Positions 56,364 through 64,000 of a DNA stretch of 64,000 bases are shown piece after piece. The stretch comes from Chitinophagales bacterium (GTDB taxonomy: Bacteria; Bacteroidota; Bacteroidia; Chitinophagales; Chitinophagaceae): NCBI GenBank assembly GCA_017303455.1, contig JAFLBM010000002.1:62001-126000 (forward strand), written 5' to 3'. Position 1 is the first letter of the stretch; every line of letters starts with the position of its first letter. A program made the translations under genes and the position numbers. A model generated the notes under the pieces. That model searched no databases. It was not told the DNA's origin and was given only the letters and a program-made list of their open reading frames with translations.

Positions 56364-56642
56364 TTAGTTGTTTGTTTTTAAAAAATAGTTGTTTATTTTT
56401 TTCGTAATCTCTCTATTCCCGTCACATTGATTTTGCTTTAAAAAGTCAACCACTTCAGTTGTACAGAAGTAAATCCGCTTTCCGAAAGGTCTATAGCATT
56501 TCACCATATTAGTCGAAGTCAAATGATATACATAAGATTTCGATATACCTGCGTACTCACAGAACTCTTCTAGTGTGATGACTTCTTTTTGTAAAGCTAG
56601 GAGCCGCGATATTTTTTGCAGCTCTTGCAATATCTCCTTCAT
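56364..56642 (-). CDS. Excisionase-family MerR/HTH DNA-binding protein
   Basis: 92 residues with a single winged HTH (VITLEEFCEYAGISKSYVYHL ... NMVKCYRPFGKRIYFCTTEVVDFL), the helix-turn-helix domain 17/excisionase type. It directly precedes and nearly overlaps the primase gene. Such proteins steer the recombinase toward excision or control element replication. Confidence 0.85.
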   Translation of the reverse strand: MKEILQELQKISRLLALQKEVITLEEFCEYAGISKSYVYHLTSTNMVKCYRPFGKRIYFCTTEVVDFLKQNQCDGNREITKKINNYFLKTNN

Positions 56643-56816
56643 ATACTTACTTTTAGATGAATAATTCTATTTGTGAAGCTTCCCTTCAAAAGTAGTATAC
56701 AATAAGAGTCCTTAAGTCTTAAGTATCGTTACTAACTCCGTCCCAAAAAAAGTGTGCAATAATTTGATTTTAAGTTCTTTGTAAAGAAATCCCAAAGCGA
56801 GTCCTATATACCCTTC

Positions 56817-57956
56817 TCAAAATAATTGGGGAATTCTATTCGCAGCTTCAATTTTTTTCTTATCAATCACCTTCGCATATATCTCTGTTGTTTTTAAATG
56901 TCTGTGTCCAAGCAACTTTGACACAGTGTAGATATCTGTATTCATTGACAACTGTAAAGTAGCAAAGCTGTGGCGTGCGCAATGGAAGGTTATTTTCTTC
57001 TTTATTCCTGCTGATTTTACCCATTCTCTCAGCTTGATGTTATTCCAAGCACTATATTTAATATCAGGGATGATCTCACTATTCGGTTCTCCTCTCATTC
57101 CTAAAAGTTTTACTGCTTGTTCTGAAATTGGTAACATCTCAGCACCTTTCGTTTTTTTCTGTTGGAATTTTAACATCCAGCCATCTGTTTCACTATACTG
57201 AATATTCTCCCAGCATAATGCCTTTACGTCAGACCAACGTAAACCAGTTAGAGCACTAAAAAGAAAAGCATTTTTGAAATTCGTAAGCTCAAATGGTGTG
57301 GCAGCTAATTTCTGTAGTTCTTCAAAGGTTAAGAACTCTCTGTGTGTTTCCCCAGCTTTGATTGATTTCACTCTCACAGCAGGATTTTCCTTTATCATCC
57401 TCCTGTTATAAGCTTCCCTTAGTGCAGCTCTTATTTTATTGAAATAAGAAAGAATTGAGTTCTGATTCAATTTACACCTACTACTCTTTCTAGAAGAACA
57501 AGTAAGCAAATATTCTTTAAAAGATTCCAGAAATCGATCATCAACTCTTTCAAGTGGAATATCCTTACCATTAAGAAAGTCTGTGAGATGCATATAAGTG
57601 CTTAGCCAATTTCCATGATTTCCCGTAGAATCAAATTTTTTATCAACTAGTTTTTTAAAAAAAGCCAGGAATCCGATTTTAGAACGAACACTACTTACAA
57701 ATCCATGAGCCGTGGATTGCATGTCTAATATTTTCTGAGCTTTTATTGCTTCAGCTAATTTTAGGGTTTCTTTATTATGTTCCTTTTCTAGATTATTCTT
57801 TGGTTTATCATAAACAAACAATTTGAGAAATTCATATTGTCGTTTCTCTCCCTTGCCTGGCACATGTAACAGATACAAACTATTCTTCCGACTCTTACCA
57901 TTCTTCTCATTTTTTTGAGAAATCTGACCAATTCGCTTTCTAAGATAAATACGCAT
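56817..57956 (-). CDS. Tyrosine site-specific recombinase (element integrase)
   Basis: 379 residues. N-terminal arm-binding region (about 1-95), SAM-like core-binding domain (about 95-195), catalytic domain with R240 (TGLRWSDV), H325-x-x-R328 (FHCARHS), H351 (LLGHRHL) and nucleophile Tyr360 (EIYAKV). All five catalytic positions are present, so it should be active. It is the likely enzyme for integration at the 14-bp repeat. An inverted repeat GGTTAC/GTAACC lies at 57972-57993, just upstream of its start codon. Confidence 0.95.
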   Translation of the reverse strand: MRIYLRKRIGQISQKNEKNGKSRKNSLYLLHVPGKGEKRQYEFLKLFVYDKPKNNLEKEHNKETLKLAEAIKAQKILDMQSTAHGFVSSVRSKIGFLAFFKKLVDKKFDSTGNHGNWLSTYMHLTDFLNGKDIPLERVDDRFLESFKEYLLTCSSRKSSRCKLNQNSILSYFNKIRAALREAYNRRMIKENPAVRVKSIKAGETHREFLTFEELQKLAATPFELTNFKNAFLFSALTGLRWSDVKALCWENIQYSETDGWMLKFQQKKTKGAEMLPISEQAVKLLGMRGEPNSEIIPDIKYSAWNNIKLREWVKSAGIKKKITFHCARHSFATLQLSMNTDIYTVSKLLGHRHLKTTEIYAKVIDKKKIEAANRIPQLF

Positions 57957-58320
57957 GATTTTACAATTTTGGGTTACTAATTTTTATGTAACCATCAATT
58001 GTATTTTCCGATCTGACAACAGAAACCGCTTAAATTGCAAGTTTTAGCACTAAAATTGTGTTTTGGATACTTTCTAGGTTAGAAAATACCCGAATTTTAA
58101 AGCAAATATCCCCTACTAAACCCTTGATTTTCAAGGCCAAAAACACCTTAGTTATAAAGCGGGGCTAACTTGTTAATTTGTAATAGGTTAGAGGAATCTC
58201 AATAACAGTATTATTTAGACAATTACATGTGTTTAAAACGCCATAACCCCTTTAAAATCGCTTCTTGATAGTTTAGTGAAGTATTACGTCAGTCTAATCC
58301 CAATGGAATTTTAGCATGTT
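57957..58320. other. Non-coding 364-bp stretch upstream of the integrase
   Basis: No gene, RNA or terminator recognised. A short inverted repeat GGTTAC/GTAACC with a 10-nt loop (57972-57993) lies next to the integrase start, and a smaller TTTCTA/TAGAAA inverted repeat lies near 58069-58083. Both could be regulatory. Confidence 0.4.
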
Positions 58321-58689
58321 TTACAATGTCTGGAGGCTGGCTCGATTAAACTGATGTTTCTTACCAGTTTTGGTTGATTGAATCTTTCCCGCAAAAACCC
58401 ATCTTCGTAATGTTAGTGGTGAGATATTTAATAGTATAGCTGCTTCCTTTAAAGTTAAGATATCTTTTGCTTGTATTAATTGCAAATCTGAAACTGTAAT
58501 GAAAGCCTTGGCCTGTTTAATAATTTCAGTTTGAAGTGTTGCTTGATTAATCTTCTCATTTCTAATTTTCATCTTATACAATCGCTTCGCACAATCGTCA
58601 GAACAAGTTTTTGAAGTTGTCTTCTTTGCTATAAAATCTTTTCTACAATACTCACAAATTTTTAAAATCTTGATATTACTACTCATCAT
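58321..58689 (-). CDS. Zn-finger plus helix-turn-helix DNA-binding protein
   Basis: 122 residues (ATG 58689 or 58686). N-terminal four-Cys cluster (ICEYCRKDFIAKKTTSKTCSDDC, about 12-35) likely binds zinc. C-terminal excisionase/MerR-like HTH (DILTLKEAAILLNISPLTLRRWVFAGKI). Common in Bacteroidota mobile elements. Its start lies next to the five 10-bp-phased GTATC repeats (58714-58759), which it may bind. Confidence 0.82.
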   Translation of the reverse strand: MMSSNIKILKICEYCRKDFIAKKTTSKTCSDDCAKRLYKMKIRNEKINQATLQTEIIKQAKAFITVSDLQLIQAKDILTLKEAAILLNISPLTLRRWVFAGKIQSTKTGKKHQFNRASLQTL

Positions 58690-58713
58690 CTCAGTTGGTT
58701 TGGTTATTTCATT

Positions 58714-58759
58714 GTATCATTCCGTATCAAATTGTATCATTGAGTATCGTTGCGTATCA
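58714..58759. repeat. Five GTATC[AG] motifs with exact 10-bp spacing
   Basis: GTATCA/GTATCG starts at 58714, 58724, 58734, 58744 and 58754. The intervening four bases differ, so these are phased binding sites rather than a plain tandem repeat. They lie 25 bp upstream of the HTH gene and about 160 bp inside the right att repeat, whose complement (TGTATCGGAAAGTA) contains the same GTATCG. Confidence 0.7.
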
Positions 58760-58921
58760 ATTTTTACAATTAGTAGCCATAAATTCCATGAAGTTTAAGA
58801 TAGTAACCAACTTAATAGCAATAAAAAAGCTACCAAAGGCTAATAAAAACAACAAAAAGCAAGTGTATAATATTTAAACTCTGCTAGAATCGTGTAGAAT
58901 CCACATCTAATGTGAGTTGAC

Positions 58922-58935
58922 TACTTTCCGATACA
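58922..58935. repeat. Putative attR core
   Basis: TACTTTCCGATACA, identical to 41810-41823, in the gap after the HTH gene and before the GH20 gene's 3' end. Between it and the GH20 gene lies about 160 bp with no gene. Confidence 0.65.
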
Positions 58936-59046
58936 ACAAAGGTTACCATTTGATTACTAATTCTTTCTGCACTTCGGGCAACAAACGGGCAACACAAAAA
59001 GGTTAAACAAAAGAATACACACGGCAAACGAAAACAACAACAATGA

Positions 59047-59066
59047 ATATATATATATATATATAT
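59047..59066. repeat. (AT)10 microsatellite
   Basis: Ten AT units in a row, self-complementary, 32 bp downstream of the GH20 gene. It may form a hairpin in the mRNA and could vary in length. Confidence 0.8.
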
Positions 59067-59097
59067 TAAGAGCAATACTTTCTGTCGAAATTTATTT

Positions 59098-61656
59098 TCA
59101 ATCTATAACTTCCACAAAAGTAAACATCCATTTCACCGGGTTTTGCCATTCACCGCTGTAACTGCCAACCGGAGCCTTAATCAGCACTGTATTCCATCCT
59201 TTCTGCAAAAATATTTTTGCGGGTTCCCGATATTCATAGCCTTCATCAATCAATGGAATTTCCGAATCTCCCTTTTGTCCCCCATGTTTCCATTTTGGCG
59301 GTGTAATTAATTTGCCATTTACCCAAACAGCACTTCCTTTATTATCCCAAGCCCCAACTGGCGGCGAATCAGTTGCTGGTGACCTTGAAATATTATTAAA
59401 ACCAATCCAGAAATTTTTCACACCGGCTTCGTTACTCCATATTTTTCTTATCGCATAATAAGTAGCACTGTCCTGTTGATTATTGAGATGAGAGCCAATC
59501 ATCGGGTGCCAGAAATGCCGCAACCAGACGGTACCTCCAAATACTGAAGGGTAATTTTTTAATTGTACTGTGTCGGCAAAAGAAGTTGCTTCGGGATAAA
59601 ATACCGATTCTGTTTTTCCTTTATTATCAAATGGGCCAATCAATTTCCATTCAATATTTGATTGTCTTACATAAGGGAAAGGGAGATTGCTGAAAGAAAT
59701 TGTTTTATGCTCCAGTAAACGATTTTCAAACTCAACAAATGCATTGTACCGTTCATTGCCCGGTGAACTGAAATCTGATAAATAGTTTTTCCATCCGCCA
59801 CCTTGCCAGCATCGTTCGGAAAATGTTAGCATAATTGGATAAACAGCATTCATCGTTATTAAATCTTCTTCCTTACTTACTCTTCTGTCAGGCCAATTAC
59901 ACAATATGGCGCCCAATTTACTTTCATCAGCTTTTGCCACATCACAAACCTGGTGATTGAATGTTGCCACCACACCATCCAGTGGGTCAAAATGATTCAG
60001 GTATAAATGCCTTGAATCAATTGAAAAATAGTTGTCTTTGGGTTTTGCATCTCCAACCCACATTTGCAGTATGGTTCCTTCTGGTGTATTTCCGCCGGGT
60101 TGCCAGGCAATAACTTTCTTCCCCTTTGATTTTAATAAGGCAATCATTTGAGGAAGAAACGCCGTATTGGTTATTTTTACTTCGTCTCCACCAATATGTA
60201 CATACGGCACATCCAATTCCCGGCACAATTCAGTTAAAATATTTTTACAGATGGCAACCCCTGCTTCCGATTGCATATCTACACCCATTGCCCGTTTAAA
60301 TGCTGCGCTATGGCCGGGCATATCAATCTCCGGAATCAGTGTAATATGCTTTTTCTTACAATAGGCAATCAGTTCTTTCATTTCATCCAGTGAATAAAAT
60401 TTACCCGGATTACGCTGCATATATTTTGCATCGGTCAGTTGCGGGTATATTTTACTTTGCAAACGCCATGCAATATCTTCTGTAAGATGAAAATGAAAGA
60501 TATTTAATTTATAAGCAGCCATTACATCAATCTGTTGTTTCAATTGTTTGATTGATTGATAATTTCTTCCCACATCCACCATAAACCCCCGAAAGGGAAA
60601 TGCAGGCGAATCGGTTATCTCAGCACATTGAATTTGTTTGTTCTTAATTAATTGCTTCAGTGTTTGAATAGCATAGAAAATACCTGCTGCTGTTTTAGCC
60701 TTGATAGTTATACCATCCGTTCTTACAGACATCTGATAACCCTCAGTATTTTCAATATCATTGGTAAGCTGTAAACGGATAGCATCTCTATTAGAGGCTG
60801 ATTTATTTGTTATACCAAGAGAAACTTTATAATCTTTGAACAATTGCTGCAGCAGCAGCGCCTCGTTTTTTAATGCCGGGTTTTCTGCAACTATCAGTTG
60901 AAAGTTTGATAAAGAAACTTTTTCATTCACCCATTTAAGGTGGATTGGAAAAGGTATTAATGCAGGAAAATCATATACTTCATTATAGATAGTTTCTTTC
61001 CATTTCATATACCCGGCACCGGTTAAGTGCAACCCATCGTTGGTATATACAGCACTTAATCTTCCCGTGCTATCGGCTAACGCCGAAAAAACATCTATGT
61101 AAATGTATCCATATTGTGATGCATGTTTCCAAAGCATTTTATTTACTACGCTAATCTGTTGTTTTTTAGAAGTGTGCCCGGAAAATTTGCCAAATTTTTC
61201 ATTTACCGGAAATATACTCTGCACATATAATTTTGTTTGTGGCGATTTCTGCCTTAACAAGGCGGCAATCCATATAATATTTTTTACCACACTATCCGAA
61301 GAAATATTTTTTGCTAAATCATTCGTACCAATCAATAAAAATACTTTATGCGATTTACGATTATGAACTTCATCTAAACGATTCAACACACCTGCAGTAA
61401 AATCTCCACTAATTCCCCTGTTTTTAATTTTCAAATCGGCAAACAGTTCACTCCACTCACCTCCGTCCGTAATACTATTGCCAAGAAAAATAATATCGCC
61501 TTCGGTTTGAGGTAATGCCCTGAACAATGTAACCCGTTGATGATAATAGGTAGAAAACAGAGTATCAGGAAAGGAAGGTTGATTGACCTGTGCCTTAGCA
61601 AAGTACAGCACAAACAACAAGGGAGTAACAGACAGTATTTTTTTTACTTGCTTCAT
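59098..61656 (-). CDS. Exported GDSL-esterase / GH20 beta-N-acetylhexosaminidase fusion
   Basis: 852 residues with signal peptide (ILSVTPLLFVLYFAKAQ). The N-terminal SGNH/GDSL domain (about 30-230) has S61 (GNSITDG), G84 (ISGD), N112 (GTND) and D207/H210 (DGLHLTG). A GH20b domain (about 235-350) and a GH20 catalytic barrel (about 355-640) follow, with H-F-H-L-T-ED and HIGGDEV (D491-E492). A C-terminal sandwich domain completes it. Two hydrolases in one chain suggest deacylation plus HexNAc removal from a glycan. It is last gene of the leftward operon with GH2 and epimerase. Confidence 0.9.
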   Translation of the reverse strand: MKQVKKILSVTPLLFVLYFAKAQVNQPSFPDTLFSTYYHQRVTLFRALPQTEGDIIFLGNSITDGGEWSELFADLKIKNRGISGDFTAGVLNRLDEVHNRKSHKVFLLIGTNDLAKNISSDSVVKNIIWIAALLRQKSPQTKLYVQSIFPVNEKFGKFSGHTSKKQQISVVNKMLWKHASQYGYIYIDVFSALADSTGRLSAVYTNDGLHLTGAGYMKWKETIYNEVYDFPALIPFPIHLKWVNEKVSLSNFQLIVAENPALKNEALLLQQLFKDYKVSLGITNKSASNRDAIRLQLTNDIENTEGYQMSVRTDGITIKAKTAAGIFYAIQTLKQLIKNKQIQCAEITDSPAFPFRGFMVDVGRNYQSIKQLKQQIDVMAAYKLNIFHFHLTEDIAWRLQSKIYPQLTDAKYMQRNPGKFYSLDEMKELIAYCKKKHITLIPEIDMPGHSAAFKRAMGVDMQSEAGVAICKNILTELCRELDVPYVHIGGDEVKITNTAFLPQMIALLKSKGKKVIAWQPGGNTPEGTILQMWVGDAKPKDNYFSIDSRHLYLNHFDPLDGVVATFNHQVCDVAKADESKLGAILCNWPDRRVSKEEDLITMNAVYPIMLTFSERCWQGGGWKNYLSDFSSPGNERYNAFVEFENRLLEHKTISFSNLPFPYVRQSNIEWKLIGPFDNKGKTESVFYPEATSFADTVQLKNYPSVFGGTVWLRHFWHPMIGSHLNNQQDSATYYAIRKIWSNEAGVKNFWIGFNNISRSPATDSPPVGAWDNKGSAVWVNGKLITPPKWKHGGQKGDSEIPLIDEGYEYREPAKIFLQKGWNTVLIKAPVGSYSGEWQNPVKWMFTFVEVID

Positions 61657-61661
61657 TTGTA

Positions 61662-63689
61662 TTAAAATGTTTTTTGGGATACTACAAAACCGGTTGGCCT
61701 TACAATGGTTATGATTGCCTTCCCATTGTATAAATCATCCACTTCAAAATTTATTTTATCCCCGGGTTTTAGTTCAGGTAGTTCGTACATTTTAGTTGTC
61801 GCATAATTATCTGTTTTGTCCGAAACATATAACTTATATCCTTTCACGGTATGTTGGGGCAAACCAATGCTGCCGAATATAAGTACGTTCAGTTTACCTT
61901 TCTTCCAGTTACGGACAGCCTGCACCTCCACTGGTGACGACAACTCCCTCAACACTTTCATGGAAGGTTTAGGGTTGCCATACATGTCATAAACACCATG
62001 TATCCTTCTTCTGAATTTATTTTTTTCTGAAGTGCCTGGGTAATGTGTGCGGTAATCGGTCAAATCAAAATAAATGGCTCCTTCCACATACGGCTTACTT
62101 TCATAAATCCCCATGTGATAAATGAGGTCTTCCACTCTTCGTTCATCACCTCCTTTAAAATTTGGTTCGCACAAACCAAATTCCGAAATAAAGAATGGTT
62201 TACCTGGATAACTCTGATGGACACTGTCGAGATAATTATGAATTTTTCCTGTAGGTATATCCCACCAGCTACCGCCATATTCGTTCATCATTAAATAATC
62301 GCCATCATTAGCTGCATCAGGTACAAACTTTGGATTATTATAAAAGCTCTGTGTGAGGGTATTGCTTACATAAGCCGTATGACGGGATGGGTCAAGCTCT
62401 CTTGACTTGCGCAACAAATCAGCAATCATTGGCTTCATGTCATTATCCCTTGCTCTTAACTCATTGCCTACGCCCCATGAAAAGATGCTGGGATGATTAT
62501 AAAGTGTTTTCACCATTACTTCCAATTGCTTCATGGCAATATTCCGAATGGTATCATTGGCCGGGGTTTCAGGGCCCCATAATGGCACTTCCTGTTGTAC
62601 CAAAATTCCGTTACGGTCGCAAAAGTCGTAGAAAACATCACCTTGCTGAAAATGCTGGCGACTGAAAATACTATTAACATCCTTCATCAATTTTCCCATG
62701 GCAATTATAACAGAATCCGTTTCTGCAAAACCATAGTTTGGATTGGAGCCTGCAGTCCATTCCACACCCATTAACTTAATGCGTTCCCCGTTTAAAAATG
62801 TTTGGCCATTTTCAAATTTCAATTCCCTAAATCCGATATTGGTAGAAATTCTATCTACTGCTTTATTTCCTTTCATTACCGTTACATCAATGCGGTAGAG
62901 ATTTGGAAAATCAAAATGCCAGGGATGGATATCTGGCAATGTAAAATCTATCACCGCTTCACCATTTTGCCATACTGGTGTTACTGCCTTGTGCAACACA
63001 ATATTTTTTGTTGGCTGGTTCTCTTCGGTGATTACAACATTCAATTGAATATTTTTTACTTCATCAAGGCCGAGTTTGATGTTTAATTTCCCTTCGTTGG
63101 TAGCAACATTCAGGTTTGGCGTGGCATGAATATAATTTGCCGAAGGTTTGTTGCTTACAATCAATTGTGCTTTACGAATAATGCCTCCATCATTAGGCCA
63201 GTCGAACGAATTGCCGAAAGGAACTTTATTTTTTCCGTAATCATTGTTACAGGCAACCGTTATAACATTTTCTTTTCCATAATTCAATTTACCATTCAGG
63301 TTAATGATAAACTTATTGAAACCATCTCCAATATTTTCAGCCACCTTCTTTCCATTTACATAAACAAAGGAACTGTGGTTAATTGCTCCAAACTCCAATA
63401 CAACGTTTTTATTTTTCCAGTTGGAAGGAATATTTATTTTCTTTTGATACCAACCCCAGCCATAATGGTTCTGGTTTTCTTCTTCGATGTTCCAGGTATG
63501 AGGCAACTGAACGGTTCTTGTATTTGGCAAAGGCATTGTGTACCATTTTCCATTAATGCCCTCATTTTTTTTATCTGTAGTAAACTGCCAGTTATTGTTA
63601 ACTGCAATGCTGTCTCTTTGAGCTAATGTTGCATTGCAGATTACAATACAACAAATAAAAATTAAGTTAGTCCTTAAAAACATAGTCAT
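61662..63689 (-). CDS. Exported glycoside hydrolase family 2 (beta-glucuronidase/galactosidase-like)
   Basis: 675 residues; signal peptide FLRTNLIFICCIVICNATLAQ. Sugar-binding jelly roll (about 30-190, LPHTWNIEEENQNHYGWGWYQKKI), Ig-like domain (about 195-295) and TIM barrel (about 300-570). The acid/base Glu is in WGVGNELRARDND and the nucleophile Glu in FISEFGLCE. Substrate is undetermined among GH2 activities. It begins 3 nt after the epimerase gene and ends 5 nt before the GH20 fusion, so all three form one operon. Confidence 0.9.
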   Translation of the reverse strand: MTMFLRTNLIFICCIVICNATLAQRDSIAVNNNWQFTTDKKNEGINGKWYTMPLPNTRTVQLPHTWNIEEENQNHYGWGWYQKKINIPSNWKNKNVVLEFGAINHSSFVYVNGKKVAENIGDGFNKFIINLNGKLNYGKENVITVACNNDYGKNKVPFGNSFDWPNDGGIIRKAQLIVSNKPSANYIHATPNLNVATNEGKLNIKLGLDEVKNIQLNVVITEENQPTKNIVLHKAVTPVWQNGEAVIDFTLPDIHPWHFDFPNLYRIDVTVMKGNKAVDRISTNIGFRELKFENGQTFLNGERIKLMGVEWTAGSNPNYGFAETDSVIIAMGKLMKDVNSIFSRQHFQQGDVFYDFCDRNGILVQQEVPLWGPETPANDTIRNIAMKQLEVMVKTLYNHPSIFSWGVGNELRARDNDMKPMIADLLRKSRELDPSRHTAYVSNTLTQSFYNNPKFVPDAANDGDYLMMNEYGGSWWDIPTGKIHNYLDSVHQSYPGKPFFISEFGLCEPNFKGGDERRVEDLIYHMGIYESKPYVEGAIYFDLTDYRTHYPGTSEKNKFRRRIHGVYDMYGNPKPSMKVLRELSSPVEVQAVRNWKKGKLNVLIFGSIGLPQHTVKGYKLYVSDKTDNYATTKMYELPELKPGDKINFEVDDLYNGKAIITIVRPTGFVVSQKTF

Positions 63690-63692
63690 GAT

Positions 63693-64000
63693 TTATACAA
63701 ATTGAAAAAGAGTTGTTTGCTTCTTTGCTTCGCCGGGTTGTAAAATAGTATTTGGAAAGCCGGGTATGTTCACTGCGTTGGGATATTGATGTGTTTCAAA
63801 ACAATAGCCGCTGAACGGCTGGTGTTCTATTCCGCTCTTTCCTTTTACTCGTGGAATCCATTTGCCAGTATAAAAGTGTACCACAGGTTCTGTACTACTA
63901 ATCTGCATGTGCAGGTTACCATCACTGCTTTTTGCTTCTGCCATCAACGAAAGTTCATCATTGTTTTTATCAGCAACAAAACTTTGGTCGTACCCGTCAG
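63693..64000 (-). CDS. Aldose 1-epimerase, C-terminal part (truncated by window end)
   Basis: The frame runs leftward from beyond 64000 (…GYDQSFVAD just inside the end) to the stop at 63693. GYDQSFV is the mutarotase Asp-containing loop. The end with HFYTGKWI, YCFETHQYPNAVNIP and TILQPGEAKKQTTLFQF is the family's late Glu/Gln region. It interconverts alpha and beta anomers of the sugar released by GH2. At least 103 residues are visible; the N-terminus lies outside. Confidence 0.9.
   Translation of the reverse strand, partial: DGYDQSFVADKNNDELSLMAEAKSSDGNLHMQISSTEPVVHFYTGKWIPRVKGKSGIEHQPFSGYCFETHQYPNAVNIPGFPNTILQPGEAKKQTTLFQFV

Larger units (their letters stand above)
41810..58935. mobile_element. 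Integrated element (about 17.1 kb) with tyrosine recombinase, primase and cargo genes
   Basis: Bounded by a 14-bp exact direct repeat (TACTTTCCGATACA at 41810-41823 and 58922-58935). The interior is visibly more A+T-rich than both flanks. The right end has the expected mobility genes: tyrosine recombinase, excisionase-like HTH, Toprim/DUF3987 primase, Zn-finger/HTH protein. The left 10 kb is cargo. Flanking genes are parts of one leftward sugar locus, which the element splits. No relaxase, capsid or conjugation gene was seen, so it looks like a small integrative/mobilisable or satellite-like island rather than a prophage. Confidence 0.75.

Noticed and set aside
58884..59075. Minus-strand frame of 63 codons across the right att repeat
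   Set aside because: It begins within the AT microsatellite region and reads low-complexity residues; no family seen.

Overview
The window is chromosomal DNA from a member of the Bacteroidota, most likely a Chitinophagaceae-like gliding or T9SS bacterium. The evidence is two PorP/SprF genes, each paired with a giant PKD-repeat protein ending in a gliding-motility/type-B sorting domain, a type-A sorting-domain protein, Bacteroidota-style promoters (TTG, 19 bp, then TAnnTTTG), and a Bacteroidota-type FabI. No rRNA, tRNA or CRISPR array was seen.

From 1 to about 39.2 kb the content is mostly housekeeping. It holds ABC ATPases, a cobalamin adenosyltransferase, fabI, recN, a zinc-ribbon/Nif3 pair, a YitT-like protein and a DinB-like protein. 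Next come a large MG2/plug-like envelope protein and T9SS module 1 (12.4-17.8 kb). These are followed by a peroxiredoxin, an rRNA methyltransferase, grpE-dnaJ, a VWA protein, hpt, a LysM glucosaminidase, an O-methyltransferase, a sodium/solute symporter and a LOG-family protein. A GlcD-like oxidase, T9SS module 2 (31.0-35.7 kb), recG and a WecA-like sugar-phosphate transferase complete this part.

From 39.2 to 41.8 kb and from 59.1 to 64 kb lie the two halves of one leftward carbohydrate locus: aldose epimerase, a GH2 enzyme, a GDSL-GH20 fusion, a remnant of L-arabinose isomerase, and an SGLT-type symporter. A HAD phosphatase remnant lies beyond the symporter on the opposite strand. Two of these genes are decayed.

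Between the halves sits a visibly A+T-richer, roughly 17.1 kb integrated element (41810-58935) bounded by 14-bp direct repeats. Its right end carries a tyrosine recombinase, an excisionase-like protein, a Toprim/DUF3987 primase-helicase and a Zn-finger/HTH protein. The middle has an XRE regulator facing palindromic operators, a secreted unknown and a GGCT-fold-like unknown. The left part is a compact leftward cargo run: thyA, a D12-class adenine methyltransferase, a metallophosphoesterase, an ORC/CDC6-type AAA+ ATPase, an unrecognised protein with a duplicated Rossmann-like half, a PD-(D/E)XK-like nuclease and a STAND-NTPase/TPR protein. This set is the best candidate here for an undescribed (probably defensive) system. 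That function is inference from gene content and location only.
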